Shown here: positions 9,076-17,674 of the stretch, in pieces | Position numbering within the stretch: the first letter of the stretch is position 1 | How the letters are laid out: each line of letters opens with the position of its first letter | NCBI RefSeq assembly: GCF_003852545.1 | Contig: NZ_QAJR01000028.1 | Location: 1-32,494, forward strand | Direction: 5' to 3' | DNA: 32,494 nt | Origin: Acidovorax sp. FJL06 | GTDB taxonomy: Bacteria; Pseudomonadota; Gammaproteobacteria; Burkholderiales; Burkholderiaceae_C | Program-made: the position numbers and the translations under genes | The notes under the pieces: generated by a model | Databases searched by the model: none | What the model saw: the letters and a program-made list of their open reading frames with translations, nothing else | What the model was told of the DNA's origin: nothing

Positions 9076-10356
9076 TCAGGCACGGACTTCGCCTTCGCCC
9101 AGCACCACGTACTTGAGCGAAGTGAGGCCTTCGAGCCCCACGGGCCCGCGCGCGTGGAACTTGTCGGTGCTGATGCCGATCTCGGCCCCCAGCCCGTACT
9201 CGAAGCCATCGGCAAAGCGCGTGCTCGCGTTCACCATCACGCTGGCCGAATCCACCTCGCGCAGAAACTGCTGGGCGTGCATGTGGTCGCGCGTCAGGAT
9301 CGCATCGGTGTGGTGGCTGCCGTAGCGGTTGATGTGGGCAATGGCCTCGTCCACACCGGCCACAACCTTCACGCTGATGATCGGGGCCAGGTATTCCTCG
9401 CTCCAGTCCTGCTCGGTGGCGGGCACGAGTTGCGCGCCGGGCACCGTCTGCAGAATCGCCAGCGACTCGGGGCAGCCGCGCATCTCCACGCCCTTGGCGG
9501 CATACACAGCGCCGATCTGGGGCAAGAATTCGGCCGCCACGCCGCGCGCCACCAGCAGGCCTTCGCTCGCGTTGCAGGGGCTGTATTTGTTGGTCTTGGC
9601 GTTGTCGGCCACCTTCACCGCCATGGCGATGTCGCAGGGGTCGTCCACATAGGTGTGGCAGTTGCCGTCCAGGTGCTTGATGACGGGCACCTTGGCACCC
9701 GCGCTGATGCGCTCGATCAGCCCCTTGCCGCCGCGCGGGATGATCACGTCCACATACTGCGGCATGGCGATCAGCTGGCCCACGGCCTCGCGGTCGGTGG
9801 TCTGCACCAGCTGCACCGCGTCCTGCGGCAGGGCCGCCTCGGCCAGGGCCTGCTGCACGATCTTGGCCAGCGCCTTGTTCGAATCGATCGCCTCGGAGCC
9901 GCCGCGCAGGATGCAGGCGTTGCCACTCTTGATCGACAGCGACGCCGCCTCGATGGTCACGTTCGGACGGCTCTCATAGATCATGCCGAACACACCAATC
10001 GGCACCCGCATCTGCCCCACACGGATGCCGCTGGGCTGCTGCTTCATGCCCAGGACCTCGCCAATGATGTCGGGCATGGCGGCGAGTTGCTCGCAGCCCT
10101 CGGCACAAGTTTCCAGCACCTTGGGGCTGAGCTTGAGACGGTCCACCATGGGCTCAGCCAGCCCGGCGGAGCGGGCACGCTCCAGGTCGCGGGCGTTGTC
10201 GATCTGCAGCGCATCCACGTTCTCGCGCAGCAGACGGGCCAGCGCCTTGAGTGCTTTGTTTTTGATAGCTGCTGGCGCCTTAGCCATGAGCGCAGAGGCC
10301 GTTTTTGCCTGGAGACCGAGGGAATGCGTGTATTCAGCGACGTGGAGGGCGTTCAT
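9076..10356 (-). CDS. proA: Gamma-glutamyl phosphate reductase
   Basis: NADPH-dependent second enzyme of proline synthesis from glutamate; it converts gamma-glutamyl phosphate to the semialdehyde in the cytosol. The ATG at 10356 gives 426 residues, starting [14 protein letters not shown]; an upstream in-frame ATG at 10374 would add six residues. Family motifs: [20 protein letters not shown] near 130, [10 protein letters not shown] near 155, [13 protein letters not shown] near 210, and the catalytic-cysteine region [11 protein letters not shown] near 270. Residues 19-33 are encoded by a copy of the dispersed repeat (see separate entry), yet the reading frame is intact and the length normal. 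No proB is adjacent. It is first in the block leading to trkA, trkH and gshA. Confidence 0.96.
   Translation of the reverse strand: MNALHVAEYTHSLGLQAKTASALMAKAPAAIKNKALKALARLLRENVDALQIDNARDLERARSAGLAEPMVDRLKLSPKVLETCAEGCEQLAAMPDIIGEVLGMKQQPSGIRVGQMRVPIGVFGMIYESRPNVTIEAASLSIKSGNACILRGGSEAIDSNKALAKIVQQALAEAALPQDAVQLVQTTDREAVGQLIAMPQYVDVIIPRGGKGLIERISAGAKVPVIKHLDGNCHTYVDDPCDIAMAVKVADNAKTNKYSPCNASEGLLVARGVAAEFLPQIGAVYAAKGVEMRGCPESLAILQTVPGAQLVPATEQDWSEEYLAPIISVKVVAGVDEAIAHINRYGSHHTDAILTRDHMHAQQFLREVDSASVMVNASTRFADGFEYGLGAEIGISTDKFHARGPVGLEGLTSLKYVVLGEGEVRA
10258..10300 (+). repeat. Short dispersed repeat, family 1 (copy c), inside proA
   Basis: Reads on the plus strand (antisense to proA) as TTTTTGATAGCTGCTGGCGC followed by CTTAGCCATGAGCGCAGAGG and CC. 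It shares an exact 13-bp TTTGATAGCTGCT with the copy near hprK. It encodes residues about 19-33 of ProA without disturbing the frame. Confidence 0.55.
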
Positions 10357-10420
10357 CCCGCGATTTTGCCGCACTTGGCTTTACCCTTACGGCCTTGCCC
10401 CACTCCCACCAACCCCGGCC

Positions 10421-10705
10421 ATGACCACCACCGCCCCCGCCCAGCTCGCCACCCTGACCGAAGCCCTGCAGGCCTTTGAACACGGCGACCACAGCGCCGC
10501 CACCCTGAGCACCCTGGCCCGCCAGCAAACCACCCTGCTCACCGCCCTGCCCCCGCGCTACGGCGAGGTGCTGCTGAACCTGCTGGACCGGCTGGAATCG
10601 AGTGCGCTGTTTTCGGAAGAAAGCTGCTCGTTCAGCCAAAAAGACCTGGTGGCGAATTTGCAGATGTGGGTGGAGAAGGCGCGCGCGGCGCTGGCAGCCG
10701 GTTGA
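10421..10705 (+). CDS. Small protein of unknown function (94 aa)
   Basis: Not recognised. The ATG at 10421 opens a 94-residue frame starting MTTTAPAQLATLTEALQAFE. The product is soluble with no signal peptide or membrane segment, probably all-helical: two amphipathic Leu-rich stretches (residues 6-45 and 45-92) and one Cys in the second half. Third-codon GC is high, as in neighbouring genes, which supports coding. It is divergent from proA (64-bp gap) and convergent with holA. A small gene at this place between proA and holA is, as far as I recall, usual in related genomes. No Shine-Dalgarno is evident, so the start is uncertain. An overlapping minus-strand frame looks like a shadow. Confidence 0.6.
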   Translation: MTTTAPAQLATLTEALQAFEHGDHSAATLSTLARQQTTLLTALPPRYGEVLLNLLDRLESSALFSEESCSFSQKDLVANLQMWVEKARAALAAG

Positions 10706-10717
10706 TTCGGCAGCTTC

Positions 10718-10760
10718 CATTTCGATAGCACAAAACGCTTGATACACAAGCGCTACCGCC
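10718..10760 (+). repeat. Short dispersed repeat, family 1 (copy d)
   Basis: Lies in the convergent gap between the small gene and holA. It reads ATTTCGATAGCACAAAACGC then TTGATACACAAGCGCTACCG. The core forms a hairpin, CGCTTG pairing with CAAGCG around a short loop, which may act as a bidirectional terminator. Confidence 0.6.
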
Positions 10761-10778
10761 CTGTTTATCTGAAAAACC

Positions 10779-11834
10779 TCAGCGCGCCGCCTGTGTCAAC
10801 CGGCACACCTGCAGCGCCAGCCGCTGCAGCGCCTGCCAGCCATCCTGCGGCCAGTCGGGCTGCTTGAGGCCCTTGACGATGCCGTCCACCGTGTGCGCCG
10901 ACTGCAGCAGGCGCGCCAGGGCGGCATCGCTGGCCTTGGGCAGGATGCGCTCGAACAAACGCTCCTTGGGCCCCCAGATGCGGTTTTCGCGCAGGGCCAT
11001 GGGCAGGGGGCGGCCGGCGTTCATGGCGTCCTTCACGCGCTTCAGGGCGCGGATGTCTTCGGCCAGGGCCCAGTGCACCAGCACCTCGGCCTCGCCCTCG
11101 GCCTGCAGGCCGTCGAGCATGCGCTGCACGCGGGCCGTGTGGCCGGAGAGCACGGATTCGGACAGCTTGAACACGTCGTAGCGCGCCACGTTGAGCACGG
11201 CGGCTTCGACCTGGGTTTGCGTCAGCTCACCCGCCGGGTGCAGCAGGGCCAGTTTCTGGATCTCCTGGTGCGCCGCCAGCAAATTGCCCTCCACGCGGTC
11301 GGCAAAGAACTGCAGCGTGCGCTGGCCCTCCTCACCCGCCACCACGCGCTGGCCCTGCGCCGCCAGGCGCTGGGCAATCCACTGCGGCAGCATGCCGCGC
11401 TCGATGGGGTCGATCTGGATCGAGACCCCGCTGCCTTCCAGCGCGGCAAACCAGGCGCCGGTCCGGGTCGCCTTGTCCAGGCGCGGCAGCATGACGATGG
11501 TGAGCGTGCTGTCGTTGCCCCGGGCCGATTCGGCCACCTGCTGCAGGGCCACGCTGCCATCCTTGCCGGGCTTGCCCGAGGGGATGCGGATCTCGACGAT
11601 CTGCTTGTCGGCAAACAGACTCAAACTGCCGCCGGCGGCCAGCACGGCGCTCCAGTCGAAGTGGGCTCCGGCCACGGTGTAGCTGCTGCGCTCGGTATAG
11701 CCCTGGGCACGGGCCGTGGCGCGGACGGCGTCAGCGGCTTCCTGCTGCAGCAAGGGCTCGTCGCCATGCAACACGTAAAGCGGCGACAGGCCCCGTTGAA
11801 GATGCGGTGAGAGTTGGGCCAGGGCGACTTGCAT
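10779..11834 (-). CDS. holA: DNA polymerase III, delta subunit
   Basis: Clamp-loader subunit that opens the beta sliding clamp during replication. The ATG at 11834 gives 351 residues (family about 340), beginning MQVALAQLSPHLQRGLSPLY, with YVLHGDEPLLQQEAADAVR, the degenerate AAA+ P-loop-like start of the family. Later segments include ADKQIVEIRIPSGKPGKDG near 90, NLLAAHQEIQKLALL near 190, and the C-terminal domain with LVHWALAEDIRALKRV near 260. The open frame runs on upstream to 12728, but that part lies antisense to the arginase gene and is not HolA-like. In related genomes holA commonly follows lptE; here an opposite-strand arginase gene separates them, so holA needs its own promoter in 11835-12026. 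Confidence 0.93.
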   Translation of the reverse strand: MQVALAQLSPHLQRGLSPLYVLHGDEPLLQQEAADAVRATARAQGYTERSSYTVAGAHFDWSAVLAAGGSLSLFADKQIVEIRIPSGKPGKDGSVALQQVAESARGNDSTLTIVMLPRLDKATRTGAWFAALEGSGVSIQIDPIERGMLPQWIAQRLAAQGQRVVAGEEGQRTLQFFADRVEGNLLAAHQEIQKLALLHPAGELTQTQVEAAVLNVARYDVFKLSESVLSGHTARVQRMLDGLQAEGEAEVLVHWALAEDIRALKRVKDAMNAGRPLPMALRENRIWGPKERLFERILPKASDAALARLLQSAHTVDGIVKGLKQPDWPQDGWQALQRLALQVCRLTQAAR

Positions 11835-12026
11835 GCGGCAAAGTTTATCGCCTTGCCCGGCAAGGTATTGCGCACATTGCCAATGCCCACCCGCACAGTG
11901 CGCAAAGGCGACTGCAGAACGATCAGCTTTTTCACTGTTCATTGGCGCCCAAAGCCCCGAAAATTCTCCCGGGCGCCAGCGCCCGCCCCACCCCACCGCG
12001 TCAGCCAACCCGAAAGCCCTTGCCCT
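11835..12026. other. Divergent intergenic region between holA and the arginase gene
   Basis: 192 bp without a supported gene; it must hold promoters for both directions. It is locally A/T-richer around 11930-11965. I find no clear -35/-10 pair and no strong Shine-Dalgarno ahead of either start. Confidence 0.3.
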
Positions 12027-12977
12027 ATGCCCCCCACCGCCCTGCGCAGCACCCAGCCCACCAGCCTGATCGGCGCGCCCACTGACATCGGCGCGGGCGC
12101 GCGCGGCGCCTCGATGGGGCCCGAGGCCCTGCGCGTGGCGGGGTTGCAGGCGGCGCTGGAATCGCACGGGCTGCAGGTGTTCGACCGGGGCAACCTCAGC
12201 GGCCCGGCCAACCCCTGGTTGCCGCCCGTGGACGGCTACCGCCACCTGCCCGAGGTGGTGGAGTGGAACCAGCGCGTGTTCGACGCGGTGTATGCCGAGC
12301 TGCAGCTGGGCCACCTGCCCATCCTGCTGGGCGGCGACCACTGCCTGGGCCTGGGCAGCATCAGCGCGGTGGCGCGCCATTGCGCAGAAGCGGGCAAGAA
12401 GCTGCGGGTGCTGTGGCTGGATGCCCATGCCGACTTCAACACCAGCGCCCTCACCCCCAGCGGCAATGTGCATGGCATGCCCGTGGCCTGCCTGTGCGGC
12501 TTTGGCCCCGAGGCATTGACCGGGCTGGCCCGGATGCCCGATGGTGGCCCGGCGCTGCAGCCCCACCAGATTCGCCAGATCGGCATCCGCAGTGTGGACG
12601 CGGGCGAAAAGCGCTTTGTGCACGAGCAGGGACTGGAGGTGTTCGACATGCGTTACATCGACGAGGTGGGCATGCGCCAGACCATGCAGCAGGCGCTGGC
12701 CGGGCTGGATGCCCACACCCACCTGCATGTGAGCTTTGACGTGGATTTTCTGGACCCCGACATCGCGCCCGGCGTGGGCACCACGGTGCCCGGCGGCCCC
12801 ACCTACCGCGAGGCGCAGCTGTGCATGGAGATGATCGCCGACAGCGGGCGCCTAGCCTCGCTGGACATTGTGGAGCTGAACCCCGCGCTCGATGTGCGCA
12901 ACCGCACGGCCGTGCTGGCCGTGGACCTGGTCGAGTCGCTGTTTGGCAAGAGCACGCTGATGCGCGTACAGAAATAG
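12027..12977 (+). CDS. rocF: Arginase (ureohydrolase family)
   Basis: Cytosolic binuclear manganese enzyme that hydrolyses arginine to ornithine and urea. The ATG at 12027 gives 316 residues, in line with arginases. Metal-ligand motifs are all present: GGDH (residues 102-105), DAHADFNT (132-139) and SFDVDFLDPD (236-245), followed by the C-terminal ELNPALD. SGNVHGMP after the second motif favours arginase over agmatinase. The open frame continues upstream, but the start TSLIGAPTDIGAGARG matches the family N-terminus, so 12027 is chosen; no good Shine-Dalgarno is seen. The gene is the only plus-strand member between leuS/lptE and holA, and a GC-rich repeat follows its stop. Position and orientation suggest it was inserted here after the ancestral order was set. 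Confidence 0.92.
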   Translation: MPPTALRSTQPTSLIGAPTDIGAGARGASMGPEALRVAGLQAALESHGLQVFDRGNLSGPANPWLPPVDGYRHLPEVVEWNQRVFDAVYAELQLGHLPILLGGDHCLGLGSISAVARHCAEAGKKLRVLWLDAHADFNTSALTPSGNVHGMPVACLCGFGPEALTGLARMPDGGPALQPHQIRQIGIRSVDAGEKRFVHEQGLEVFDMRYIDEVGMRQTMQQALAGLDAHTHLHVSFDVDFLDPDIAPGVGTTVPGGPTYREAQLCMEMIADSGRLASLDIVELNPALDVRNRTAVLAVDLVESLFGKSTLMRVQK

Positions 12978-12978
12978 C

Positions 12979-13068
12979 CCCCCTGTTGCACAGCGCGCCC
13001 TCCGGGGGACGCTCCCCGCGCGGCGGGCAGCCCATGCGCGGGAGCACTGGCCAAGTGCCGCGCCAGTG
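12979..13068 (+). repeat. GC-rich post-stop repeat, family 2 (copy a), with terminal hairpin
   Basis: Begins right after the arginase stop codon. It contains CCCCCCTG, GGGGGACGCTCCC, GCGCGGCGGG and GGAGCACTGGC in the same order as the copy after fur. Its end can form a 7-bp stem CACTGGC (13045-13051) with GCCAGTG (13062-13068). It may work as a terminator between convergent rocF and lptE, though no T tract follows. Confidence 0.6.
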
Positions 13069-13093
13069 TCGTAAAACGTGGGGCCCGTTCCCG

Positions 13094-13591
13094 CTAGCGT
13101 TTGGCGGCCGCCAGGCGGCGGATGAGCTGCTGCACCAGGTCGGTCCGCATGTTGCGGTAGAGCAGCGCTTCTTCGGCTTCCTTGGCCAGGGCAATGGTTT
13201 CGCTGTAGCTGATGTCGCGCTGCTGCAGCAGTTCGGTGTCGGGAATCATCTCCACCCCCGTGGGGGTGCGCAGGCGGAACTTGATGCGCAGGCGCAGCTG
13301 CAGTTCACGCACCTGGCCCGAGGCGTTGAGCCCCACCACCGCGCGCTCCTGCTGCTCCTGCAGCAGGTCGAAAATGGCGTCGGCCGTGGGCATGGCCGCC
13401 GGGTCGCGCAGCAGCTGCAGCTTGCCGCCCGAGCCCTCCAGCGTGCGCTGCAGCTCCCGCGCCAGCAGCGAGTTGGCGGGGGCGGCGATGTAGAGCGAGT
13501 CAAAAGCAAACTCCGGCACGCCACGCAGCCGGAATCCGCAGGCAGACAGCAGGGCCACGGGGGCGAGGCTGAGCAGGGTGCGTTTGTCCAT
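13094..13591 (-). CDS. lptE: LPS-assembly lipoprotein LptE
   Basis: Outer-membrane lipoprotein that plugs the LptD barrel and helps insert lipopolysaccharide. The product has 165 residues with a short signal peptide ending in the lipobox LLSAC (lipidated Cys18), followed by GFRLRGVPEFAFDSLYI, a typical LptE start, and a predicted small alpha/beta domain with ARELQRTLEGSGGKLQLL near 45. The ATG is 4 bp beyond the leuS stop, so it is translated from the same mRNA as leuS; leuS-lptE linkage is conserved widely in proteobacteria. Downstream the family partner holA is displaced by the arginase gene. The function follows from position plus family features. Confidence 0.93.
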   Translation of the reverse strand: MDKRTLLSLAPVALLSACGFRLRGVPEFAFDSLYIAAPANSLLARELQRTLEGSGGKLQLLRDPAAMPTADAIFDLLQEQQERAVVGLNASGQVRELQLRLRIKFRLRTPTGVEMIPDTELLQQRDISYSETIALAKEAEEALLYRNMRTDLVQQLIRRLAAAKR

Positions 13592-13595
13592 GGGA

Positions 13596-16289
13596 CTAGA
13601 CCACCACGTTCACCAGGCGGCCCGGCACCACGATCACGCGCTTCGGATGAGCGCCTGCGGCCTGGGCCACAAACGCCTCGCTGGCCAGGGCGATGCGCTC
13701 GATCTCCGCCTTGTCGGCCTGCGCGGGCACCTGGATGGAGCCACGCAGCTTGCCGTTGACCTGCAGCATGAGTTCGATCTCGTCCTGCACCAGCGCATTG
13801 GCATCCACCTGGGGCCAGGCGGCGTCCAGCAGGTCGCCCAGCGCCCCCGCGTAGCCCAGGCCTTCCCACAGGCTGTGGGCGATGTGGGGCGTGGCGGGGT
13901 ACAGGCAGCGCAGCAGGATGCCGAAGCCTTCGATCAGCGCCACCTGGGCACCGGCCGCGTCGGCGGCCTTGAAGTCTTCGAGCGCGTTGATCATCTTCAT
14001 CGCGCCGGACACCACGGTGTTGTACTGCATGCGCTGGTAGTCGTAGTCCACCTGCTTGAGCACGGTGTGGATCTCCAGGCGCAAGGCCTTGGCCTCTTTG
14101 CCAAACTCCACGTCTTTCAGGCTGCTGGCGCTTGCCACGCTGGCGGTAGCCGCTCCCATATCCATAGCAGACAGCTTGGCGCCGAAGTTCCACACGCGGC
14201 GCAGGAAACGGTAGCTGCCTTCCACGGCGGCGTCGTTCCACTCCAGCGTGGCCTCGGGGGGGGCGGTGAACATGGTGTACAGGCGGGCCGTGTCGGCGCC
14301 GTACTTCTCGATCAGGTCCTGCGGGTCCACGCCGTTGTTCTTGGACTTGGACATGGTGCCCACGCCCTCGTAGTCGATGGGCGTGCCCACAGGCAGCAAG
14401 CCGTCACCGCTGGTGGCTTCGTTCTTGAGCTTGGCACCGATGATCTTGCCGCCTTCGTCGAGCACATGCTCCACATCGTGCGGCCAGAAATAGTCCTTGC
14501 CGCCCTTGGCGGTGCGGCGGCTGTAGATGTGGTTGAGCACCATGCCTTGCGTCAGCAGCTTGGTGAAAGGCTCATCGACCTTCACCAGGCCCAGGTCGCG
14601 CATGACCTTGGTCCAGAAGCGCGCGTACAGCAAGTGCAGGATGGCGTGCTCGATGCCGCCGATGTACTGGTCCATCGGCATCCAATAGTCGGCACCGCCA
14701 GCGACCATCGCGTCGGCGTTCTTGGGATCGCAATACCGCATGAAGTACCACGAGCTGTCCACGAAGGTGTCCATGGTGTCGGTCTCGCGCCGCGCGGCCT
14801 TGCCACACACGGGGCAGACCACGCCGGCATGAAAACCTTCGTGCTTGTGCAGCGGGTTGCCCGAGCCGTCGGGGATGCAGTCCTGCGGCAGCACCACAGG
14901 CAGGTCCTTCTCGGGCACCGGCACGGCACCGTGTTCATCGCAATGGATGATGGGGATGGGTGTGCCCCAGTAGCGCTGGCGGCTCACGCCCCAGTCGCGC
15001 AGGCGCCAGGTGGTCTTGGTCTCGCCCAGGCCCTTGGCCTGCAGGGCATGGGCCACGGCGGCCACGGCCTCCTTGTAGTGCAGGCCGCTGAAGCTGTCGG
15101 AGTTGATGGTCACGCCGCGCTGCTTGTCGCCGTACCAGTCGCTCCACTGGTGGTAGTCAAAGTGTTCGCCATCGACCAGCACCACCTGCTTGATTTCCAG
15201 CTGGTACTTGAGGGCGAACGCAAAATCGCGCTCGTCGTGCGCGGGCACGCCCATCACGGCGCCATCGCCATAGCCCATGAGCACGTAGTTGCCGACCCAG
15301 ACCTCGACCTTTTCCTCGGTCAGCGGGTGCGTGACGAACAGGCCCGTGGGCACGCCCTTCTTCTCTTGCGTGGCGAGTTCGGCCTCGGTGGTGCCACCGC
15401 TCTTGCATTCTTCGATGAAGGCCTTGAGCGCGGGGTTGGTCTTGGCGGCATGGGCGGCCAGCGGGTGCTCGGGCGCCACGGCGCAGAAGGTCACGCCCAT
15501 GATGGTGTCGGCGCGCGTGGTGAACACGTACATCTTGCCGCCACCAATCAGCGCGCCATCATCGCCCGCGATGTCATGGGTGAACGCAAAGCGCACGCCT
15601 TCGCTCTTGCCGATCCAGTTTTCCTGCATCAGCTTCACGCGCTCGGGCCAGCCGGGCAGCTTGTCGCCGGTCACAAAGCCCAGCAGCTCTTCGGCGTAGT
15701 CGGTAATCTTGAGGTAGTAGCCGGGGATCTCGCGCTTTTCGACCGTCGCGCCGGTGCGCCAGCCCTTGCCGTCGATCACCTGCTCGTTGGCCAGCACGGT
15801 CTGGTCCACCGGGTCCCAGTTCACGACCTGGGTCTTGCGGTAGGCGATGCCCTTGTCCAGCATCTTGAGGAACAGCCACTGGTTCCACTTGTAGTACTCA
15901 GGATCGCAGGTGGCCACCTCGCGGCTCCAGTCGATGGCCAGGCCCATGGCCTGCATCTGCTTTTTCATGTACGCGATGTTTTCGTACGTCCACTTGGCAG
16001 GGGGCACGCCGTTCTTCAACGCAGCATTTTCGGCGGGCAGGCCGAACGCGTCCCAGCCCATGGGCATCAGCACGTTGTGGCCGTTCATGCGCAGGTAGCG
16101 CGTGAGCATGTCGTTGATGGTGTAGTTGCGCACATGGCCCATGTGCAGCTTGCCACTGGGGTAGGGCAGCATCGAGCAGGCGTAGAACTTCTTCTTGTTC
16201 ACGTCTTCCGTCACACGGTAGGCGTCGGTGGCGGTCCAGTGGTCGTGTGCAGCGCGCTCAACGTCTTGGGGAGAGTATTTGTCTTGCAT
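13596..16289 (-). CDS. leuS: Leucyl-tRNA synthetase
   Basis: Class I aminoacyl-tRNA synthetase that charges tRNA-Leu. The product has 897 residues. The HIGH signature appears as HMGH (49-52) in [16 protein letters not shown], the KMSKS signature as TMSKS near residue 645, and the editing (CP1) domain contains [20 protein letters not shown] near 260. The tRNA-binding C-terminus is present. Residues about 708-724 (Ala/Ser/Gly-rich) may derive from a dispersed repeat. The ATG at 16289 is the first in frame. It is preceded by a -10-like TAAAAT on the minus strand at 16345-16340 in the 135-bp gap after exbD, and followed by lptE 4 bp later. Confidence 0.97.
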   Translation of the reverse strand: MQDKYSPQDVERAAHDHWTATDAYRVTEDVNKKKFYACSMLPYPSGKLHMGHVRNYTINDMLTRYLRMNGHNVLMPMGWDAFGLPAENAALKNGVPPAKWTYENIAYMKKQMQAMGLAIDWSREVATCDPEYYKWNQWLFLKMLDKGIAYRKTQVVNWDPVDQTVLANEQVIDGKGWRTGATVEKREIPGYYLKITDYAEELLGFVTGDKLPGWPERVKLMQENWIGKSEGVRFAFTHDIAGDDGALIGGGKMYVFTTRADTIMGVTFCAVAPEHPLAAHAAKTNPALKAFIEECKSGGTTEAELATQEKKGVPTGLFVTHPLTEEKVEVWVGNYVLMGYGDGAVMGVPAHDERDFAFALKYQLEIKQVVLVDGEHFDYHQWSDWYGDKQRGVTINSDSFSGLHYKEAVAAVAHALQAKGLGETKTTWRLRDWGVSRQRYWGTPIPIIHCDEHGAVPVPEKDLPVVLPQDCIPDGSGNPLHKHEGFHAGVVCPVCGKAARRETDTMDTFVDSSWYFMRYCDPKNADAMVAGGADYWMPMDQYIGGIEHAILHLLYARFWTKVMRDLGLVKVDEPFTKLLTQGMVLNHIYSRRTAKGGKDYFWPHDVEHVLDEGGKIIGAKLKNEATSGDGLLPVGTPIDYEGVGTMSKSKNNGVDPQDLIEKYGADTARLYTMFTAPPEATLEWNDAAVEGSYRFLRRVWNFGAKLSAMDMGAATASVASASSLKDVEFGKEAKALRLEIHTVLKQVDYDYQRMQYNTVVSGAMKMINALEDFKAADAAGAQVALIEGFGILLRCLYPATPHIAHSLWEGLGYAGALGDLLDAAWPQVDANALVQDEIELMLQVNGKLRGSIQVPAQADKAEIERIALASEAFVAQAAGAHPKRVIVVPGRLVNVVV
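14120..14167 (-). repeat. Possible degenerate family 1 repeat inside leuS (copy e)
   Basis: On the plus strand this reads GGCTGCTGGCGCTTGCCACG, then GCTGGCGGTAGCCGCTCCCA and TATCCATA. Ungapped comparison by eye with the copy near hprK gives about 28 of 47 identical positions, the weakest of the in-gene copies. It encodes an Ala/Ser-rich linker about residues 708-724 of LeuS, where the family is variable. Confidence 0.3.
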
Positions 16290-16339
16290 GGGGGCTCGGG
16301 GTGAGAGAAGAGTGCAGCCGCAGGGCTGCTGCTGGGCAG

Positions 16340-16345
16340 ATTTTA
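16340..16345 (-). promoter_or_regulatory. Candidate -10 element for leuS
   Basis: TAAAAT followed by C on the minus strand, 50 bp upstream of the leuS ATG. The same TAAAATC precedes purC and purE. No convincing -35 lies 16-18 bp further upstream, so this is tentative. Confidence 0.3.
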
Positions 16346-16424
16346 GGCTGTCATGCCCGCAGTCCGGCTTGTCGCCTTGGCCAAAGGCCGATGGGCGCCG
16401 CCTCTGGCCACGGCCAATGCGGCG

Positions 16425-16874
16425 TCAGGGGGCTTTGGAGGGTGCCCCAGCCCCCCCGGAGACCCGGGGTTCGGCCACAAAACCGATGCGCTGCAGCCCG
16501 GCCAGGTGGGCCGCGCCCATGACCTCGACCACCCGGCCGTAGGGCACGGCCGCGTCGGCACGCAGTTGCACCTCGGTGTCCGGCCGCTCGGCGCCGATGC
16601 GGCGCAGGCGCTCGGCCAGCGCGGCCGGCGACAGCGGCAGATCGTCCAGGTAGGCCTGCCCCGACGCATCGACCACCAGGGTGATGAACTGGGGGGCTGC
16701 GCCCGGCGTGGCGCCTTCGGTGCGCGGCAAATCGAGCCGGATCGCGCTGGCCAGCAGCGGCGCCGTGAGGATGAAGATGACCACCAGCACCAGCATCACG
16801 TCCACCAGCGGCGTCATGTTGATGTCGCTCATGGGCTGGGGCCCGGTGGTGCGTTCGAGCCGGCCGAAACTCAT
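16425..16874 (-). CDS. exbD: ExbD/TolR-family proton-channel subunit
   Basis: Inner-membrane protein with one N-terminal membrane helix and a periplasmic domain; with the ExbB/TolQ partner it uses the proton gradient to energise outer-membrane processes. The ATG at 16874 gives 149 residues. MSDINMTPLVDVMLVLVVIF is the family signature, including the membrane-embedded Asp of LVDVML; ADAAVPYGRVVEVM near 115 is the conserved periplasmic part. The ATG overlaps the exbB stop (ATGA), so the two are translationally coupled. No tonB or tolA is in the window, so whether it serves TonB-, Tol- or other work cannot be told. The last dozen residues are Gly/Ala/Pro-rich. Confidence 0.92.
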   Translation of the reverse strand: MSFGRLERTTGPQPMSDINMTPLVDVMLVLVVIFILTAPLLASAIRLDLPRTEGATPGAAPQFITLVVDASGQAYLDDLPLSPAALAERLRRIGAERPDTEVQLRADAAVPYGRVVEVMGAAHLAGLQRIGFVAEPRVSGGAGAPSKAP

Positions 16875-17662
16875 GCCCCCACGCTCCCCGCTGCGCGTGG
16901 TTCGCTGCCCCCCAAGGGGGCTGACCCGCCTTGGGGCGGCCCGGCGGCGGGTCGGCTCGCATTGCTCAGGCCTTCTGTGGTGCCAGCCAAACTCTGGACG
17001 GGCGCCGTGTCGATAAGCAGCTCGCGCAGGTCGCGGGCAAAGCCCTCCAGGTCGGCCTCGATGCGGCCGATGAGGCGGCCGAACCAGTTGTAGGCCAGCA
17101 CGGCGGGGATGGCCACGGCCAGCCCGGCGGCCGTCATGACCAGGGCCTCGCCCACGGGCCCGGATACGCGGTCGATGGTGATCTGCCCTGCGCCCGCCAT
17201 GGCGGTGAGTGCATGGTAGATGCCCCACACGGTGCCGAGCAGCCCCACGAAGGGCGCAGTGGACCCCACGGTGGCCAGCAGCACCTGCCCCAGTTGCAGG
17301 CGGCCCAGCACCTGGTGCAAGGCATCGCGCAGCACGCGCGTGAGCTGCTGCGACAGGCTGCCGGCGGTGGCCAGGGTGGCCTGCGCACCGGAGGTCGAGC
17401 GATTTGCTATTGAATTTGCAGCACCGACCAAAGGCAGGACCAGCGCTTCGCGGTCAAAAGACTGCAGGCGTTCCGTGGCCAGCGCCAGGGAGGGCGCCTG
17501 CCAGAACGCGGCCGTACAGCGCGCCACATCGGCGCTGGCGCGCCGCATGAGGCGCAGCTTCCAGACAATCACCACCCAGCTCGCCACGGACATCGCCAGC
17601 AGCACCAGCGCGGTGGTCTGCGTCACGGCATCGCCTTGGCGCCACCAGTGGAGGGCGTCCAT
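16871..17662 (-). CDS. exbB: ExbB/TolQ/MotA-family proton-channel subunit
   Basis: Inner-membrane proton channel subunit of 263 residues with three predicted membrane helices: about 15-35 (TTALVLLAMSVASWVVIVWK), 120-145 (LATVGSTAPFVGLLGTVWGI) and 165-190 (ALVMTAAGLAVAIPAVLAYN). The second and third carry the family's GTVWGIYHAL and GEALVMTAAGLAVAIPAV motifs. Residues about 236-262, after the conserved ELLIDT end of the domain, are Ser/Pro/Gly/Ala-rich and are encoded by a GC-rich repeat of the kind otherwise found between genes. dapB lies 12 bp upstream; exbD overlaps by 4 bp. A low-GC patch near 17400-17425 in the coding sequence may be an old piece of the short repeat. Confidence 0.92.
   Translation of the reverse strand: MDALHWWRQGDAVTQTTALVLLAMSVASWVVIVWKLRLMRRASADVARCTAAFWQAPSLALATERLQSFDREALVLPLVGAANSIANRSTSGAQATLATAGSLSQQLTRVLRDALHQVLGRLQLGQVLLATVGSTAPFVGLLGTVWGIYHALTAMAGAGQITIDRVSGPVGEALVMTAAGLAVAIPAVLAYNWFGRLIGRIEADLEGFARDLRELLIDTAPVQSLAGTTEGLSNASRPAAGPPQGGSAPLGGSEPRAAGSVGA
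16877..16955 (-). repeat. GC-rich repeat, family 2 (copy b), within the 3' end of exbB
   Basis: On the minus strand it runs GGGCCGCCCC, AAGGCGGGTC, AGCCCCCTTGGGGGGCAG and GCGAACC. Parts match the reverse complement of the fur copy (GGGCCGCCCC, CCCCCTTTGGGGGG). It is palindrome-rich and encodes the C-terminal tail of ExbB and the approach to the exbD start. Confidence 0.5.
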
Positions 17663-17674
17663 GGGGATCCGTGG

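Noticed and set aside
11835-12728. Extension of the holA frame to the right
   Set aside because: Runs antisense through the arginase gene and has no HolA-like residues; the ATG at 11834 gives the correct length.
13578-16304. Long plus-strand open frame (over 900 codons) opposite leuS
   Set aside because: It is His/Val/Gly-rich with no family resemblance, and exactly opposite a certain leuS; high-GC coding DNA leaves the antisense frame open.
17395-17430. Further family 1 repeat copy inside exbB
   Set aside because: A low-GC patch with GCTATTGAATTTGCAGC shows only a short resemblance; too little to call.
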